DNA of 64,000 nt, from contig NZ_JAETWA010000010.1 in NCBI RefSeq assembly GCF_016774335.1, positions 88,659 to 152,658 of the forward strand. The letters run 5' to 3'. The translations under genes and the position numbers were made by a program. The notes under the pieces were generated by a model, which did not search any database, was not told the origin of the DNA, and saw only the letters and a list, made by a program, of their open reading frames with translations. Positions 1-9,908 of the stretch are shown here, one piece after another. Source of the stretch: Luteimonas saliphila (GTDB lineage Bacteria > Pseudomonadota > Gammaproteobacteria > Xanthomonadales > Xanthomonadaceae). The number at the start of each line of letters is the position of its first letter. Within the stretch, counting starts at the first letter, position 1.

Positions 1-286
1 TGGCCGCGCGGCTCTGGTTGCCGTCGCAATGCTCGAGTACTTCGAGGAACAGCGGAATCTCCAGCTCGCGCAGCGCGATCTGGTAGAGGTCTGCCGCATC
101 GCTGCCGTTGAGATCGCCGAGGTAGCGGCGCACCGAGTTGGCGACATGCTCGCGCAGCGGCGCCCGCGGCAGGCTTCGTGGAGTGGCTTCGGTGTGTTCA
201 GCGGTGTTCAATTGGACGCTCGGCGCAGCCTGGCGACGACCGGCGCGTCGCGGCCGGCCCTCGCGGGCGAACGAGTCTAGCGCCAT
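1..286 (-). CDS. fis: Fis-family nucleoid-associated DNA-binding regulator, 3' end cut off by the window edge
   Basis: Reading the minus strand from the ATG at 286 gives about 95 residues running off the left edge. The segment with [24 protein letters not shown] and [13 protein letters not shown], then GNQSRAA, matches the helix B/C and start of the helix-turn-helix of Fis. The last helix (about 15-20 residues) lies outside the window. Fis is a dimeric DNA-bending protein acting on growth-phase transcription and recombination. The start is uncertain: a TTG at 211 would give the usual length near 90 residues, whereas the ATG at 286 adds about 25 Arg/Ala-rich residues. It follows the DUF3426 gene and prmA on the same strand, echoing the prmA-dusB-fis grouping of enteric bacteria. 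Confidence 0.85.
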   Translation of the reverse strand, partial: MALDSFAREGRPRRAGRRQAAPSVQLNTAEHTEATPRSLPRAPLREHVANSVRRYLGDLNGSDAADLYQIALRELEIPLFLEVLEHCDGNQSRAA

Positions 287-359
287 GCGGTCGCAATGGA
301 CAATGCGAATTCGACCCGTCGTGCGCGGCGGGCCCGGATCGTCGGCGCTCGGGGCCCTG

Positions 360-1439
360 CTACCGGACGAATTCGAACGCGAACGAGACCGTGGCGACGG
401 ATGGCTCGCGGATGTCCAGTGCGATGTCCGCAGTCTGGCCCGGCGCGACAAGCGTCGGCGCCGTCTCGCCGAGGTACTCGTCCACGCCGAAGGCGCGCGC
501 GGCCACGGGGCGTCCGTCGACGTCGGAAAGCGTGAGCAGCAGCGTCGGCCAGGCCTGTGGCCAGCGGGCGTCGTTGCGGAACGTCGCGCGCACGCGCAGC
601 GCGCCGGGAACATCGGGATGCGGGCGGACCTCGCGCGCGACCAGTACGAATGCGGCCGGCTCGCGCCAGGGCGGAAGGCTGCATCCGAACACGCCGCAGG
701 TCGCGGCGACGAACGGGCGCCAGCGCGCGTCTGCCGCGAGCCGCGCGCGGTCGGCGAGCAGGACCTGCAGGCCCAGCAGCAGCGCCAGCGCGGCGATCGC
801 GGCCGCACGCCACAGCCGCCGCGCGCGGCCGGCGCTCGTCGCCGCAGGGGCCGGGCTCGACAGGAATCCCGGGCCGGGCTCCGTTGCCGTCGGGATAGCG
901 GGCGTGTCCCTGCCCGCCGCGTCCGGTGCGTCCGGTGCCGTGGCCGGGGCGGGCGCCGGCGCGGCGTCCCCGGACGGCGAAGGGTCGATGTCCGCCGGCA
1001 GGGGCGGCAGCGGGTCCGCTGCGTCCGGCCCTGCGTCCTTGGCGGGCGCGGTTTCCGCCGGCGGTGCCGCGGGTGGCGAGGCAATGTCCGCTGGCGCGGT
1101 GACCGGCTCGCGGGCGCGGTCCGCGTCGCCGGCTCCCCGTGCCGGTCTCGTCGCGGGCGGCGAGCCGCCTGCTGGATCCGCCACACTCTTCGCCTCGGAC
1201 GCCGTCCCGGGTGGCGGCGCGTTCGCAACCGGTGCCGCTGCCGCGATTGTCGAAGCGGCTGTTGCCGCCTCCACGACGGCAGCCGGTGCGGCCGACGCCT
1301 CCCCGGCGGCCATCGACGGCGTTGCGGGCGACTCGGGACGCCGCAGTACCCCCGCGCACCGCGGACAGCGTTCCGGCGGCAGGTCGGTCGCCGGATCGGT
1401 GGCGACCAGGGCATTGCAATGCCGGCAGTTGATGAACAT
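360..1439 (-). CDS. zinc-ribbon and DUF3426 domain inner-membrane protein
   Basis: About 359 residues. The start MFINC puts the first cysteine at residue 5; an in-frame ATG 12 bases upstream (1451) is possible. An N-terminal zinc ribbon has C5, C8, C25 and C28 (MJ0042 type). A long Pro/Ala-rich linker fills roughly residues 35-205. One hydrophobic segment (about 210-228, [12 protein letters not shown]) should span the membrane. The C-terminal 130 residues have the DUF3426 beta-sandwich pattern, with a [14 protein letters not shown] stretch, and are predicted periplasmic. The function is unknown. The gene sits between prmA and fis with short gaps, as in related xanthomonads, so the three are probably cotranscribed. 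The linker is low-complexity and likely disordered. Confidence 0.75.
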   Translation of the reverse strand: MFINCRHCNALVATDPATDLPPERCPRCAGVLRRPESPATPSMAAGEASAAPAAVVEAATAASTIAAAAPVANAPPPGTASEAKSVADPAGGSPPATRPARGAGDADRAREPVTAPADIASPPAAPPAETAPAKDAGPDAADPLPPLPADIDPSPSGDAAPAPAPATAPDAPDAAGRDTPAIPTATEPGPGFLSSPAPAATSAGRARRLWRAAAIAALALLLGLQVLLADRARLAADARWRPFVAATCGVFGCSLPPWREPAAFVLVAREVRPHPDVPGALRVRATFRNDARWPQAWPTLLLTLSDVDGRPVAARAFGVDEYLGETAPTLVAPGQTADIALDIREPSVATVSFAFEFVR

Positions 1440-1484
1440 GGCGCTATTCAATCACGCGCGACCGCGGCCCCGCCGTGCCGCGCG

Positions 1485-2402
1485 TCACCGGCGGAGGCCG
1501 TCGATGCGCACCCAGTCGCCTTCGTGTGCGACCGACAGCGCATCGAACCATCGCCCATAGCGCTGGAGCAGCGGTTCCTGCTGCCCGTCCAGGATCCCCG
1601 ACAGCGCGATGCGGCCGCCCGGCGCGGTATGCGCGGCCAGCACCTCGGCGAGCGCGTCGAGTGCGGAGGCCAGGATGTTGGCGACGACGACCGGATAGGG
1701 GCCGGCGGGTGCCACGGCCGGTTCGAACACCGAGAGTGCGTCGCCCACGCCGTTGCGCGCCGCGTTGTCGCCGGTCGCCAGCAGCGCCTGCGGATCGTTG
1801 TCGACGCCGTCGGCGCGCGCCGCGCCGAGCTTGAGCGCCGCGAGCGCGAGGATGCCGCTGCCGCAGCCGAAGTCCAGTACCGTCGCGTCGCGCAGCAGCC
1901 CGTCCGCAGCCAGCGCGTCGAGCCATTGCAGGCACAGCGACGTGGTCGGGTGCGTGCCCGAGCCGAAGGCGAGCCCAGGGTCGAGCCGGACCACGGCCGC
2001 ACCGGGCGCCTCCGCTTCCGGCGGGAGCGCGTGGTTCCACGGCACGATCCAGGTGCGCGCGCCGAACCGCAGTGGCCGGTACTGGTCCATCCAGGCGCGC
2101 TCCCAATCCTGGTCGGCGACGTGGCGGAACGTCGCCGCGGTCCAGTTCAGCGCCGGGTCGAACGCATCGAGTGCGGCCAGCAGCAGCAGCGCATCCGCAT
2201 CGTGCGGGAACAGCGCGGTGAGCGCGATCGAATCCCACAGCGGGGTCTCGCCCACCCCCGGCTCCAGGATCGCCTGTTCGTCGTCGGTATCCGCGGCGGC
2301 GTCGAGCATGGTCACCGCCAGCGCGCCGATATCCTCCAGCGCATGTTCGCGGCGCGGCTGTTCGTCCACGCGGCAGCGGATGGTCAGTTCGAGGAAGGGC
2401 AT
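1485..2402 (-). CDS. prmA: ribosomal protein L11 methyltransferase
   Basis: A 305-residue protein of full family length. It trimethylates lysines and the N-terminus of ribosomal protein L11 in the cytoplasm using S-adenosylmethionine. The N-terminal substrate-recognition domain is followed by the PrmA signature [14 protein letters not shown] (about residues 141-154), the SAM-binding loop DFGCGSG (177-183) and the catalytic-face motif VVANILA near 235. The start ATG at 2402 fits the conserved [10 protein letters not shown] opening. The DUF3426 gene follows at a 45-base gap on the same strand. The accB-accC pair often next to prmA is not on its upstream side here; a divergent glycosyltransferase is. 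Confidence 0.95.
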   Translation of the reverse strand: MPFLELTIRCRVDEQPRREHALEDIGALAVTMLDAAADTDDEQAILEPGVGETPLWDSIALTALFPHDADALLLLAALDAFDPALNWTAATFRHVADQDWERAWMDQYRPLRFGARTWIVPWNHALPPEAEAPGAAVVRLDPGLAFGSGTHPTTSLCLQWLDALAADGLLRDATVLDFGCGSGILALAALKLGAARADGVDNDPQALLATGDNAARNGVGDALSVFEPAVAPAGPYPVVVANILASALDALAEVLAAHTAPGGRIALSGILDGQQEPLLQRYGRWFDALSVAHEGDWVRIDGLRR

Positions 2403-2453
2403 GGCGACAGTCTAGCCGCCACCGCCCCCAGGCTCGGTGGAGAGGCCCTCCCG

Positions 2454-2459
2454 TATAAT
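2454..2459 (+). promoter_or_regulatory. possible sigma-70 -10 box for the glycosyltransferase gene
   Basis: A perfect TATAAT lies 48 bases before the ATG at 2507, in the 104-base gap between divergent prmA and the glycosyltransferase. No good -35 hexamer is visible 16-18 bases upstream (GGCTCG there), so this is suggestive only. A perfect -10 box is rare by chance in DNA this GC-rich. Confidence 0.4.
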
Positions 2460-2506
2460 GCGCCATCGCGTCGGGCCCGGCCCCCAGGCACCGCGCCCTC
2501 ACGACG

Positions 2507-5245
2507 ATGATCTCCCAGATGCGAGAGCACGCCCCGCTGCCGGCAGGCCAGCCCCGATGGTTAGAGTCCGGTTGGTACCGGATCGCGACGACATGGCCCG
2601 GGGACGCCGGTCCGGCTCCCCGGATCCTGCTGGCGCGCGAGGGGGACGGCGAAGGCGAAGGGGTGTATCCAATGGGCCTCGTCGCGGGAACGGCCGAGGG
2701 GATCGTCGCGATCGCGCAGGGGCACTACCGACTGCGGCTGGCGCCGCCTGCCGGCGACGTGGTGATCGAGCCCATCGGGCGAACGGCGGCACTGCGTGCG
2801 ATGTGGAGGGCAGCGTCCGCGCCGGCTGACGACGCACGCGGGCCACGCTGGCCCACCGGCGTGCTGCGGCTCATGTCGGGCCTTCGGCGTGGCCCCCGCG
2901 GCCTGACCAATGCGCTGGTCGAGGCGTATCGCCGGCGCCTGTTCCTGCGCGGACACGCGCTACTCGGTCGCGCCACGGCCAGCTACCGGCCCGCGCCGTG
3001 GCCTGCACTCTCCGAAGACGCGTTGCTGGTGCCGCCGGTGCGGGATGCGGGACGGCTCGCGGACGTTCCACGACACGGAGATGACGCGGGCGGCGGCCTG
3101 ATGCTGCAACGCGCGCTGCCTTGGCTGCCCATCGAAGCCGGCTGGTACCTGCTGCGCCTGTCGTGCCGCGGCGTCGATGGCGATCCGCAGCCCCTGCTGC
3201 TCCAGCCCGATCACGGTCACGGCCCGGTACCCGACCGTGGCGTGTTCCTCTCAGCCGACGCGCAGGCCGAAGGCGGTCAGCTCCTGGTGATGTTCGACAG
3301 CCCGGCCCTGTCGTTGTGGCTGAGGACCGCATGGCGGCATGCGGAACTGGCGGTCGAATCGATGCAATTGATCCGTATCGGCCGCCTGCGCGCGCTGTGG
3401 GAAATGTTGCGGGGAAGCGTTCCGGGCACCGGCACCCTGCCCGGGGAAACGCTGCGCTTCCTGCGTGAATCCAGGACAGCGGGATTGTCGGCCGCAGCCG
3501 ATGCCCTGTTGCGACGGTACAACCGCCTGCACGACATCGGCCCGGAACCCTACGCCGCGTGGACCCTGTGCTTCGATACGCTGCGCGGATCCGATCTGGC
3601 GCAGTTGCGCCTGCGGGCGGCGGCATTCGGGCAGGGGCCGGAGTTTTCGGTCCTGGTGCCGGTCTACAACACGCCCGAACCGTGGCTGCGCCGCTGTATC
3701 GACAGCGTGCTCGCGCAGGTGTACCCGCGCTGGCAGCTGTGCATCGCCGACGACGCCTCCAGCGATCCCGCCGTATCCCGCGTGCTGGAGGAATATGCGG
3801 CGAAGGATCCGCGCATCCGCGTCGTCCGGCGCGAGAGCAACGGGCATATCGCCCGCGCATCGAACACCGCGTTGGAGATGGCGACCGGCGCCTATGTCGC
3901 GTTGCTGGATCATGACGACGAGTTGCGGCCGCACGCGCTGCTCGAGATGGCGCAGGCGATCGTGGACGACCCGACCCTGGATCTGCTCTACTCCGACGAG
4001 GACAAGATCGACGGCGAGGGCCGTCGTTTCGATCCGTACTTCAAGCCGGACTGGAACCCGGACCTGCTGCGCAGCCAGAACTATGTCTGCCACCTGAGCG
4101 TGATCCGCACCTCGCTCGTGCGCGCGGTCGGCGGATTCCGGCCCGGCTTCGAGGGCAGCCAGGACCACGATCTCGTCCTGCGCTGCAGCGAGCGCGTCGA
4201 GCCGTCCCGCATACGCCACATCCCGAAGGTGCTGTACCACTGGCGGGCGATCGAGGGCTCGACCGCGCTCAGCCGCGATGCCAAGGACTATGCCGCCGCG
4301 GCCGGCGTGCGCGCGGTGGACGAACATCTGGCCCGCTGCTACCCGGGCGCACGGGCGGAGGAACTCTCCCACGGCCACTACCGCGTACGCTGGCCGTTGC
4401 CCACGCCAGCCCCCAGGGTCAGCCTGCTGGTCCCGACACGCGACCGCGCCTGCCTGCTCAGGACCTGCGTCGAAAGCGTCTTCGAGCGCACCGACTACCC
4501 CGATTTCGAGGTGGTGGTGATCGACAACCAGTCGAGCGAACCGGACGCGCTGGCCTATCTGGATGAGCTGCGCCTGCGGGCGCGCGTGCGCGTGCTGCGC
4601 TTCGATGCGCCGTTCAACTACTCGGCGATCAACAACCGGGCCGCCGGGCAGTGCGATGGCGAGATCCTGGGGCTGGTCAACAACGACATCGAGGTTGTGT
4701 CGCCCGACTGGCTGCGGGAAATGGTCTCGCATGCCGTGCGGCCCGAGGTCGGCGCGGTCGGCGCGATGCTGTACTACCCGGACGACACCATCCAGCACGC
4801 CGGCGTGGTGCTCGGCATCCACGGCGTCGCCGCGCACGTCTACTGCGGCATGCCGCGCGGCTATCCGGGACACGGCGGACGCGTGCGCGTCGCGCAGCAG
4901 CTGTCCGCCGTCACCGGCGCTTGCCTGATGGTGCGCCGCAGCGTGTTCGAGGAAGTCGGAGGCCTGGACGAGTCGTTGCGGGTCGCTTTCAACGACATCG
5001 ACTTCTGCCTGCGCGTGCGCGCGGCAGGCTACCGCAATCTCTGGACCCCGTTCGCGGAGCTGTACCACCATGAGTCGGCTTCGCGCGGCTCGGAGGACAC
5101 CGAGGAAAAGCGCGCGCGCTTCGTCGGCGAGGTCGAGGCGATGCTGCAGCGCTGGGGGCCGCAGTTGCTCAGCGACCCCGCCTACAACCAGAACCTGTCG
5201 CTTTCCAGCCTCAATTCCGAGTACGCGTTCCCGCCGCGCGGTTGA
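2507..5245 (+). CDS. large protein with two GT2 (GT-A fold) glycosyltransferase domains
   Basis: 912 residues. The first 378 residues have no motif I recognise. A GT2 domain starts at about 379 (EFSVLVPVYNTPEPWLRR) with the nucleotide-binding DDASSD, the LLDHDDELRPHAL metal region and a SDEDKID DXD-like motif. A second GT2 domain starts at about 638 (VSLLVPTRDRACLLR), with VIDNQSSEPDAL, VNNDIEV and a C-terminal NDIDFCLRVRAAGYRNLWTP region typical of rhamnosyltransferase-like enzymes. There is no signal peptide or clear membrane span, so it is probably a cytoplasmic or membrane-associated assembler of O-antigen or another surface polysaccharide. No other polysaccharide assembly genes flank it. 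The start could also be the ATG at 2519. Donor and acceptor cannot be read from sequence. Confidence 0.85.
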   Translation: MISQMREHAPLPAGQPRWLESGWYRIATTWPGDAGPAPRILLAREGDGEGEGVYPMGLVAGTAEGIVAIAQGHYRLRLAPPAGDVVIEPIGRTAALRAMWRAASAPADDARGPRWPTGVLRLMSGLRRGPRGLTNALVEAYRRRLFLRGHALLGRATASYRPAPWPALSEDALLVPPVRDAGRLADVPRHGDDAGGGLMLQRALPWLPIEAGWYLLRLSCRGVDGDPQPLLLQPDHGHGPVPDRGVFLSADAQAEGGQLLVMFDSPALSLWLRTAWRHAELAVESMQLIRIGRLRALWEMLRGSVPGTGTLPGETLRFLRESRTAGLSAAADALLRRYNRLHDIGPEPYAAWTLCFDTLRGSDLAQLRLRAAAFGQGPEFSVLVPVYNTPEPWLRRCIDSVLAQVYPRWQLCIADDASSDPAVSRVLEEYAAKDPRIRVVRRESNGHIARASNTALEMATGAYVALLDHDDELRPHALLEMAQAIVDDPTLDLLYSDEDKIDGEGRRFDPYFKPDWNPDLLRSQNYVCHLSVIRTSLVRAVGGFRPGFEGSQDHDLVLRCSERVEPSRIRHIPKVLYHWRAIEGSTALSRDAKDYAAAAGVRAVDEHLARCYPGARAEELSHGHYRVRWPLPTPAPRVSLLVPTRDRACLLRTCVESVFERTDYPDFEVVVIDNQSSEPDALAYLDELRLRARVRVLRFDAPFNYSAINNRAAGQCDGEILGLVNNDIEVVSPDWLREMVSHAVRPEVGAVGAMLYYPDDTIQHAGVVLGIHGVAAHVYCGMPRGYPGHGGRVRVAQQLSAVTGACLMVRRSVFEEVGGLDESLRVAFNDIDFCLRVRAAGYRNLWTPFAELYHHESASRGSEDTEEKRARFVGEVEAMLQRWGPQLLSDPAYNQNLSLSSLNSEYAFPPRG

Positions 5246-5262
5246 GGCGTTCGCTCCGTGAC

Positions 5263-7056
5263 TCACCGCACTTTCAGCGCCTTGCCGCTGTCGCAGGCCT
5301 CGGCGCGGCCTTTGCGATACCCCACCAGCCGGATTCGATATTCGCCCGGTTCGACGTTCGCGAGCTCGAAGCCGAGCGTGTACCCGCTGGCTTCCATCGA
5401 GGGCTTGCCGAAGGCCTGCGCCACATCCGGGCGCGCGCGCGTGGGCGCGCCTTCGCCGAGGTAGCTGCCCGAGGCGCCCTGCAACACGACCGCGAGCCAG
5501 TCCGCGGCTTCGCCCCGCGCGGGATTGCCGATCCAGCCGCTGAACAGCGCGGAATCGCCCGACCGGAACGTCGTGGTCGCGCGCCCCGTGCCGTCTCCCA
5601 GTGCGTCCAGCGCGCATCCGGCGCCTCGTGCGCGGGCACCAAGCAGCGCATCGGCTTCGCCCGGCACCATCGGCTGCATTCTGCGGGTGACGCCCCAGTG
5701 CAGGGACACGTCGGCGGATTCCGGCGCGGCAAGTCCGCGCCGACCCGGCTCGCGGCCCGCGGGACCCACCAACGGCTGCACCCAGGCCTGCTCGAACTGC
5801 AGCGGCTGCGAGGGCCTCGGGTGGCGGCGGCTGGCGGTGACCCGGGCACGCACATACAGGTCGTCGGCCTGGAAGCGGTACACGGCGCGGGTGGCCGCAT
5901 GCTCGGCGAACACTTCGCCAATCGCGTCGTGGTGCCGTCGACTGGCGTAGAGCGGCCGCCCGGTCGCGGACGTCGCCGGCGCCGACGCCACGTCGAACCG
6001 GGATCGGGTGCCGATGAACTCGATGCGGTAGTCGATGCCGGGCTCGGCGTCGACCTCGACTTCCATGCGGTCGCCGGTGGCGACGATCCGACGCAGGCGG
6101 ACACCGGTCGAGGCGTAAAACCGACCCTCGCGCATCGCGCCGAACAGCGATGCCGGCTCCAGTGCATCGGCCAGCACCATGATCCAGCCGCGGCCGGGAG
6201 GCGCATCGCCACCGGCCGGATCGCTGTGGCTGTCGTCGGTGGCCGTGGCGTAGAGCGGCGGCAGGCCGAGCACGTCCAGTCGCCATGCGAGGGCGATGTC
6301 CCACATCCGCTCGACCGAAGGACGCAGGCCGTCGTTGAGGTTGTCGGACAACGGGTGGCCGTTGTAGACCTCGAAGAATGGACTGCCACGCAGATCCATC
6401 AGCTGTTCGGCGGTCACTGAATGGGTGAAGTTCGGGTGGTTGAGCTGCAGCAGCACGTCCTGTCCCGCCGCGCGACCGGCGCTTGCCGCGGCGTCGAAAT
6501 CCGCCTCGATCGTCCCGTTCACGTCACTGCCCCTCGCCGGCGACACGCGCGTCGGCAGATTCACCGCGTTGACGTGGATCGAAACCGGACCGACGTTGTC
6601 CGAGATCTCCTCGGCCTGCAGCAGCAGGAACTGTCCCGGCTGCGCGTAGCGCGCCTCGAGTTCGTCCTGGCGGCGGAGCCTGACCTCGCGACGACCGTCC
6701 TGTTCGCGCAGGCCGTCGCCGTCCGCGTACACCTGCGGCAAGGCGGTGTGCGCGCCAGCGGGCAACTGGTCGACGGCGATCCAGCGGTCGCCTTCCGGCA
6801 ACAGGTCATGCTCGGACAGCGCGAGGAACTGGTAGCCGTTCCCGCGATACCAGGCGACGACCGTGTCCGGCAGGGCCTGGCCGTCGCTCCACAGCGTATG
6901 CGTGTGCAGGTTGCCGCGATACCACGTCAGTCCGTTGCCGGCGGCGATGATCTGCGTTGGCGTGGGCGGCGGATCTGTCGGCGTGCAGGCGGCAACGCCG
7001 CCCAGCGCGACACAGGCGGCGACGATGGCTGGGCGGAGGGTCGCGAAAAGGGGCAT
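5263..7056 (-). CDS. secreted lipoprotein with PHP-type metallohydrolase domain (CehA/McbA-like)
   Basis: 597 residues from the ATG at 7056, which gives a lipoprotein signal ([20 protein letters not shown] then VAAC). Longer in-frame starts exist but lack a signal. PHP-domain metal motifs are visible: [41 protein letters not shown] and TDDSHSDP, in the right order for a CehA/McbA-type polymerase-and-histidinol-phosphatase fold. These enzymes hydrolyse phosphoester, amide or carbamate bonds with two or three metals. The C-terminal 250 residues look like beta-sandwich accessory regions. Substrate unknown. The stop lies 17 bases from the convergent glycosyltransferase stop. Confidence 0.75.
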   Translation of the reverse strand: MPLFATLRPAIVAACVALGGVAACTPTDPPPTPTQIIAAGNGLTWYRGNLHTHTLWSDGQALPDTVVAWYRGNGYQFLALSEHDLLPEGDRWIAVDQLPAGAHTALPQVYADGDGLREQDGRREVRLRRQDELEARYAQPGQFLLLQAEEISDNVGPVSIHVNAVNLPTRVSPARGSDVNGTIEADFDAAASAGRAAGQDVLLQLNHPNFTHSVTAEQLMDLRGSPFFEVYNGHPLSDNLNDGLRPSVERMWDIALAWRLDVLGLPPLYATATDDSHSDPAGGDAPPGRGWIMVLADALEPASLFGAMREGRFYASTGVRLRRIVATGDRMEVEVDAEPGIDYRIEFIGTRSRFDVASAPATSATGRPLYASRRHHDAIGEVFAEHAATRAVYRFQADDLYVRARVTASRRHPRPSQPLQFEQAWVQPLVGPAGREPGRRGLAAPESADVSLHWGVTRRMQPMVPGEADALLGARARGAGCALDALGDGTGRATTTFRSGDSALFSGWIGNPARGEAADWLAVVLQGASGSYLGEGAPTRARPDVAQAFGKPSMEASGYTLGFELANVEPGEYRIRLVGYRKGRAEACDSGKALKVR

Positions 7057-7264
7057 GGATGCGGGCTCGGTCGGCGCGCACCGTGGGCGTCCGGGGCGCA
7101 CGTCGGGTTTCGACGCCGGCATCATGCCGTACCTGCGGCTGCGAGAGTCGATCGTCGAGCGCACTCGAGGTTCGCCGGAATGCAGCATTGCGGACCGGTT
7201 GATCCCGTTTTTACCCTGCACGCGGCACAATGGGGTCCGAATCCCGACCGAACGGAGATCCCCC

Positions 7265-7891
7265 GTGGCCTTCACCCTCCCCAAGCTGCCGTATGCCTAC
7301 GACGCGCTCGAGCCGCACATCGATGCGCAGACGATGGAGATCCACCACACCAAACACCACCAGACCTACATCAACAACGCCAATGCCGCGCTGGAAGGCA
7401 CCCAGTGGGCGGACAAGTCGGCCGAGGAGATCATCGCCGACCTCGACGCGCTGCCCGAGGACAAGCGCGGCCCGCTGCGCAACAACGCCGGCGGCCATGC
7501 CAACCACTCCCTGTTCTGGACGGTGATGTCGCCCAAGGGCGGCGGCCAGCCGACCGGCGACGTCGCCAAGCGAATCGAAAGCGACCTCGGCGGCTTCGAC
7601 GCCTTCAAGGAAGCCTTCACCAAGGCCGCGCTGACCCGCTTCGGCAGCGGCTGGGCGTGGCTGTCGGTCGACAAGTCCGGCAAGCTCTCGGTCGAGAGCA
7701 GCGCCAACCAGGACAACCCGCTGATGAAGGGGATCGGTTCCGGAAACACGCCGATCCTGGGCCTGGACGTGTGGGAACACGCCTACTACCTGAAGTACCA
7801 GAATCGCCGCCCGGACTACATCGCCGCGTTCTACAACGTGGTCGACTGGAACGAAGTCGAACGGCGCTACCAGGAAGCGGTGAAGGGCTGA
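7265..7891 (+). CDS. sodA: manganese superoxide dismutase
   Basis: 208 residues from a GTG start with a GGAG Shine-Dalgarno 8 bases upstream. It converts superoxide to oxygen and hydrogen peroxide in the cytoplasm. The metal ligands H27, H81, D168 and H172 are present, in [21 protein letters not shown] and [10 protein letters not shown]. The Mn-type signature is clear: the second-shell Gln in SANQDNPL (Q149) and the [10 protein letters not shown] context match SodA rather than SodB. The gene stands alone between a divergent lipoprotein gene and a downstream palindrome. No signal peptide is present. Confidence 0.95.
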   Translation: MAFTLPKLPYAYDALEPHIDAQTMEIHHTKHHQTYINNANAALEGTQWADKSAEEIIADLDALPEDKRGPLRNNAGGHANHSLFWTVMSPKGGGQPTGDVAKRIESDLGGFDAFKEAFTKAALTRFGSGWAWLSVDKSGKLSVESSANQDNPLMKGIGSGNTPILGLDVWEHAYYLKYQNRRPDYIAAFYNVVDWNEVERRYQEAVKG

Positions 7892-7914
7892 TCCAGGCCC
7901 GTCGTCCCGCTTCG

Positions 7915-7940
7915 ATTCCGGCCGCGCGAGCGGCCGGAAT
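7915..7940 (+). terminator. hairpin downstream of sodA, terminator-like
   Basis: A perfect 10-base inverted repeat, ATTCCGGCCG and CGGCCGGAAT, with a 6-base loop, starts 24 bases after the sodA stop. No T-run follows (GCGTTGCGGGG), so it may be a weak terminator or an mRNA-stabilising hairpin. Confidence 0.5.
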
Positions 7941-8371
7941 GCGTTGCGGGGCGTGGTCTTTCGCCGTCCTCCCGCTCAGCGCGTCGCGAGGGCCGGCGAT
8001 TCCGCAAGGGCGACCGCCATGACGGCTTGCCCGTTCGGCGCCTGGCCGCCGCAGCCGGGCCGCGTCGTGACCGGTGGCGTCCAGCGGGGTGACATCACGC
8101 AGACATCCGCTTGCGGGCCGATGCCGGAGGAGATTCGCCGCGTAATGCCTCCCGGCCTCGGCGGGCCCGTCACATCGCGAAGAGTGGCCCAGAGGCGATG
8201 GCGCGAGTAATCCGTGTCCGCCGTCGACGGAATACGGCCCCGCGGATGGGCGAAGAGTTTGAGTTTCACTGCAGACGATGGCGACTGGCTTGCGACCCCG
8301 GGACCGCACCGGGTTGCCCCGGGTCGGGGGTCCGCGCCAACATGCAGGCTCCGCGCATCACGGGCTTCGCC
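7941..8371. other. intergenic region with no recognisable gene
   Basis: The 430 bases between the sodA hairpin and the prolyl isomerase contain only short open frames with arginine/proline-rich shadow composition on both strands, none with a convincing ribosome-binding site. CCCGGG-rich stretches near 8290-8330 could form weak hairpins in the isomerase leader. I see nothing else. Confidence 0.5.
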
Positions 8372-8830
8372 ATGGAAATCGCAGACCGCCGCATCGCTAC
8401 CGTCCACTTCACGCTGCAGGACGAGCAGGGCCAGGCCATCACGTCCACCCACGGCCATGCGCCGCTGGTGTACATGCACGGCACCGGCAGCATCATGCCG
8501 GGACTGGAGCAGGCGCTGGCCGGCAAGGCGCCGGGCGACACCTTCCGGGTGACGATCGCGCCGGAAGCCGGTTTCGGCCCGCGCCACGATGCGCTGGTGC
8601 AGACGCTTTCGCGCGGCAAGCTGCAGGCCTCGGTGGAACCGGCGGTCGGCGCGAAGCTGACCGCGCAGACCGCGCGCGGGCCGCTGGACGTGGTGGTGAC
8701 CGCGGTCGACGGCGATGCGATCACCGTCGACGGCAACCACCCGCTGGCCGGGCGCACGGTCGAGGCGCTGGTGGAGGTGGTGGACGTGCGCCTGGCCACG
8801 CCCGAGGAACAACAGTTCGGCCTCGGCTGA
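8372..8830 (+). CDS. FKBP-type peptidyl-prolyl isomerase, SlyD-like
   Basis: 152 residues from the ATG at 8372 (MEIADRRIATVHFTLQ); an in-frame ATG at 8342 would add 10 residues. The FKBP core with an inserted-flap domain is recognisable: HFTLQDEQG, the PLVYMHGTGSIMPGLEQAL active-site loop, GFGPRHDALVQT, and a C-terminal VDGNHPLAGRTVEALVEV typical of SlyD/FklB-like cytoplasmic isomerase-chaperones. The His/Cys-rich nickel-binding tail of Escherichia coli SlyD is absent, so a role in nickel handling is not indicated. It lies 53 bases upstream of yqgE on the same strand and may be cotranscribed. Confidence 0.85.
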   Translation: MEIADRRIATVHFTLQDEQGQAITSTHGHAPLVYMHGTGSIMPGLEQALAGKAPGDTFRVTIAPEAGFGPRHDALVQTLSRGKLQASVEPAVGAKLTAQTARGPLDVVVTAVDGDAITVDGNHPLAGRTVEALVEVVDVRLATPEEQQFGLG

Positions 8831-8883
8831 ACACCTGCCCGGCCGGCGGCGCGCGGCCGCGGCGCAAGGCCTAGAATGCCCCC

Positions 8884-9450
8884 ATGCCCGCGCTCTCGTC
8901 CTCCTTCGCGAACCAGCTGCTGATCGCCCTGCCGACGCTGGCGGATCCCGGCTTCGCGCGCACGGTCGCGCTGATCTGCCAGCACGACGACGACGGCGCG
9001 ATGGGCGTGGTGGTCAACCGCGCCTCCGACTTCACCCTGGGCGAGGTGCTGCGGCAGATGGGCATCGCGTCGGACGATCCGGAGCTGGTGGAGCAGCGCG
9101 TGCTCGCGGGCGGCCCGGTGCATCCGGAGCGCGGCTTCGTGCTGCACGACGGCGCACGTACCTGGGATTCCACGCTCGCCGTCGCCGCGGACCTGTCGGT
9201 GACCACCTCGCGCGACATCCTCGAGGCGATCGCATCCGGCGAAGGGCCGGCGAACGCCACGGTCGCGCTCGGCTGCGCCGGCTGGGGCGCGGGCCAGCTG
9301 GAGTTCGAGCTGACCGAGAACAGCTGGCTGACCGCGCCGGTGCGACAGGAGATCCTGTTCTCGCTGCCGCTGGACCAACGCTGGCAGGCGGCGGCCGGCG
9401 AGATCGGCGTCGACCTGATGCGGATCGCAGGGCACGTGGGGCACGCATGA
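8884..9450 (+). CDS. yqgE: YqgE/AlgH family protein
   Basis: 188 residues of a conserved single-domain family with motifs [24 protein letters not shown] and [15 protein letters not shown], followed by [13 protein letters not shown]. In Pseudomonas the homologue AlgH was first linked to alginate regulation, and the biochemical role remains unclear. Its stop overlaps the start of ruvX (ATGA), a very widely conserved pairing, so translation is probably coupled. pyrB follows. The protein is expected to be cytoplasmic, with no signal or membrane segment. Confidence 0.93.
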   Translation: MPALSSSFANQLLIALPTLADPGFARTVALICQHDDDGAMGVVVNRASDFTLGEVLRQMGIASDDPELVEQRVLAGGPVHPERGFVLHDGARTWDSTLAVAADLSVTTSRDILEAIASGEGPANATVALGCAGWGAGQLEFELTENSWLTAPVRQEILFSLPLDQRWQAAAGEIGVDLMRIAGHVGHA

Positions 9451-9908
9451 GCGCGGACACGATCCGCGCCGACGGCACGGTGCTGGGCTTCGACGTGGGC
9501 GCGCGCCGGATCGGGGTGGCGGTCGGCAGCGCCTACGGCCACGGCGCGCGCGCGCTGGCGGTGATCGACGTCCATGGCGAGCAGGTGGACTGGGCGGCGA
9601 TCGACCGGCTGCACAGGGAATGGCGCCCGGACGGCCTGGTGGTGGGCGACCCGATGACCCTCGACGGCGGCGACCAGCCGATCCGCGACCGCGCGCGCGC
9701 CTTCGCCGGCGAGTTGAAGGCGCGTTACCGTCTGCCGGTGGTGCTGATGGACGAACGCGCCAGCTCGGTCGAGGCCGCCCAGCGCTTCGCGCTGGACCGT
9801 GCGCAGGGCCGACGCCGGCGTCGCGACGCGGCGGCGCTCGATGCGGTGGCGGCTGCGGTGATCGTCGAGCGCTGGGTCGCCGCGCCCGGCGACGCCACCC
9901 CTTTGTAG
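9447..9908 (+). CDS. ruvX: RuvX/YqgF Holliday junction resolvase-like nuclease
   Basis: 153 residues with the RNase H-like fold motifs [14 protein letters not shown] (first catalytic Asp), [20 protein letters not shown] and a C-terminal [18 protein letters not shown] (last Asp). The family acts in pre-16S rRNA 5'-end processing and has been proposed as a Holliday-junction nuclease. The ATG overlaps the yqgE stop by four bases. The TAG stop (9906-9908) is part of the GTAG head of the palindromic repeat that begins at 9905, so insertion of the repeat may have reset the C-terminus. Confidence 0.92.
   Translation: MSADTIRADGTVLGFDVGARRIGVAVGSAYGHGARALAVIDVHGEQVDWAAIDRLHREWRPDGLVVGDPMTLDGGDQPIRDRARAFAGELKARYRLPVVLMDERASSVEAAQRFALDRAQGRRRRRDAAALDAVAAAVIVERWVAAPGDATPL

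Noticed and set aside
3251..6304. A very long open frame on the minus strand opposite the glycosyltransferase and into the PHP gene
   Set aside because: GC-rich DNA has few stop codons in antisense frames. The translation is Arg/Gly/Ala-rich with no family motif, while both plus- and minus-strand real genes here have clear domains.
7057..7284. N-terminal extension of the PHP lipoprotein to an ATG at 7284
   Set aside because: It would bury the lipoprotein signal and overlap the sodA start; the ATG at 7056 gives a normal signal peptide.
7944..8210. A possible 88-residue plus-strand gene between sodA and the prolyl isomerase
   Set aside because: Proline- and arginine-rich with no ribosome-binding site and no recognisable fold.
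8280..8330. CCCGGG-rich stretch before the prolyl isomerase as a terminator or riboswitch
   Set aside because: Arms do not pair cleanly and no T-run or known aptamer pattern is present.
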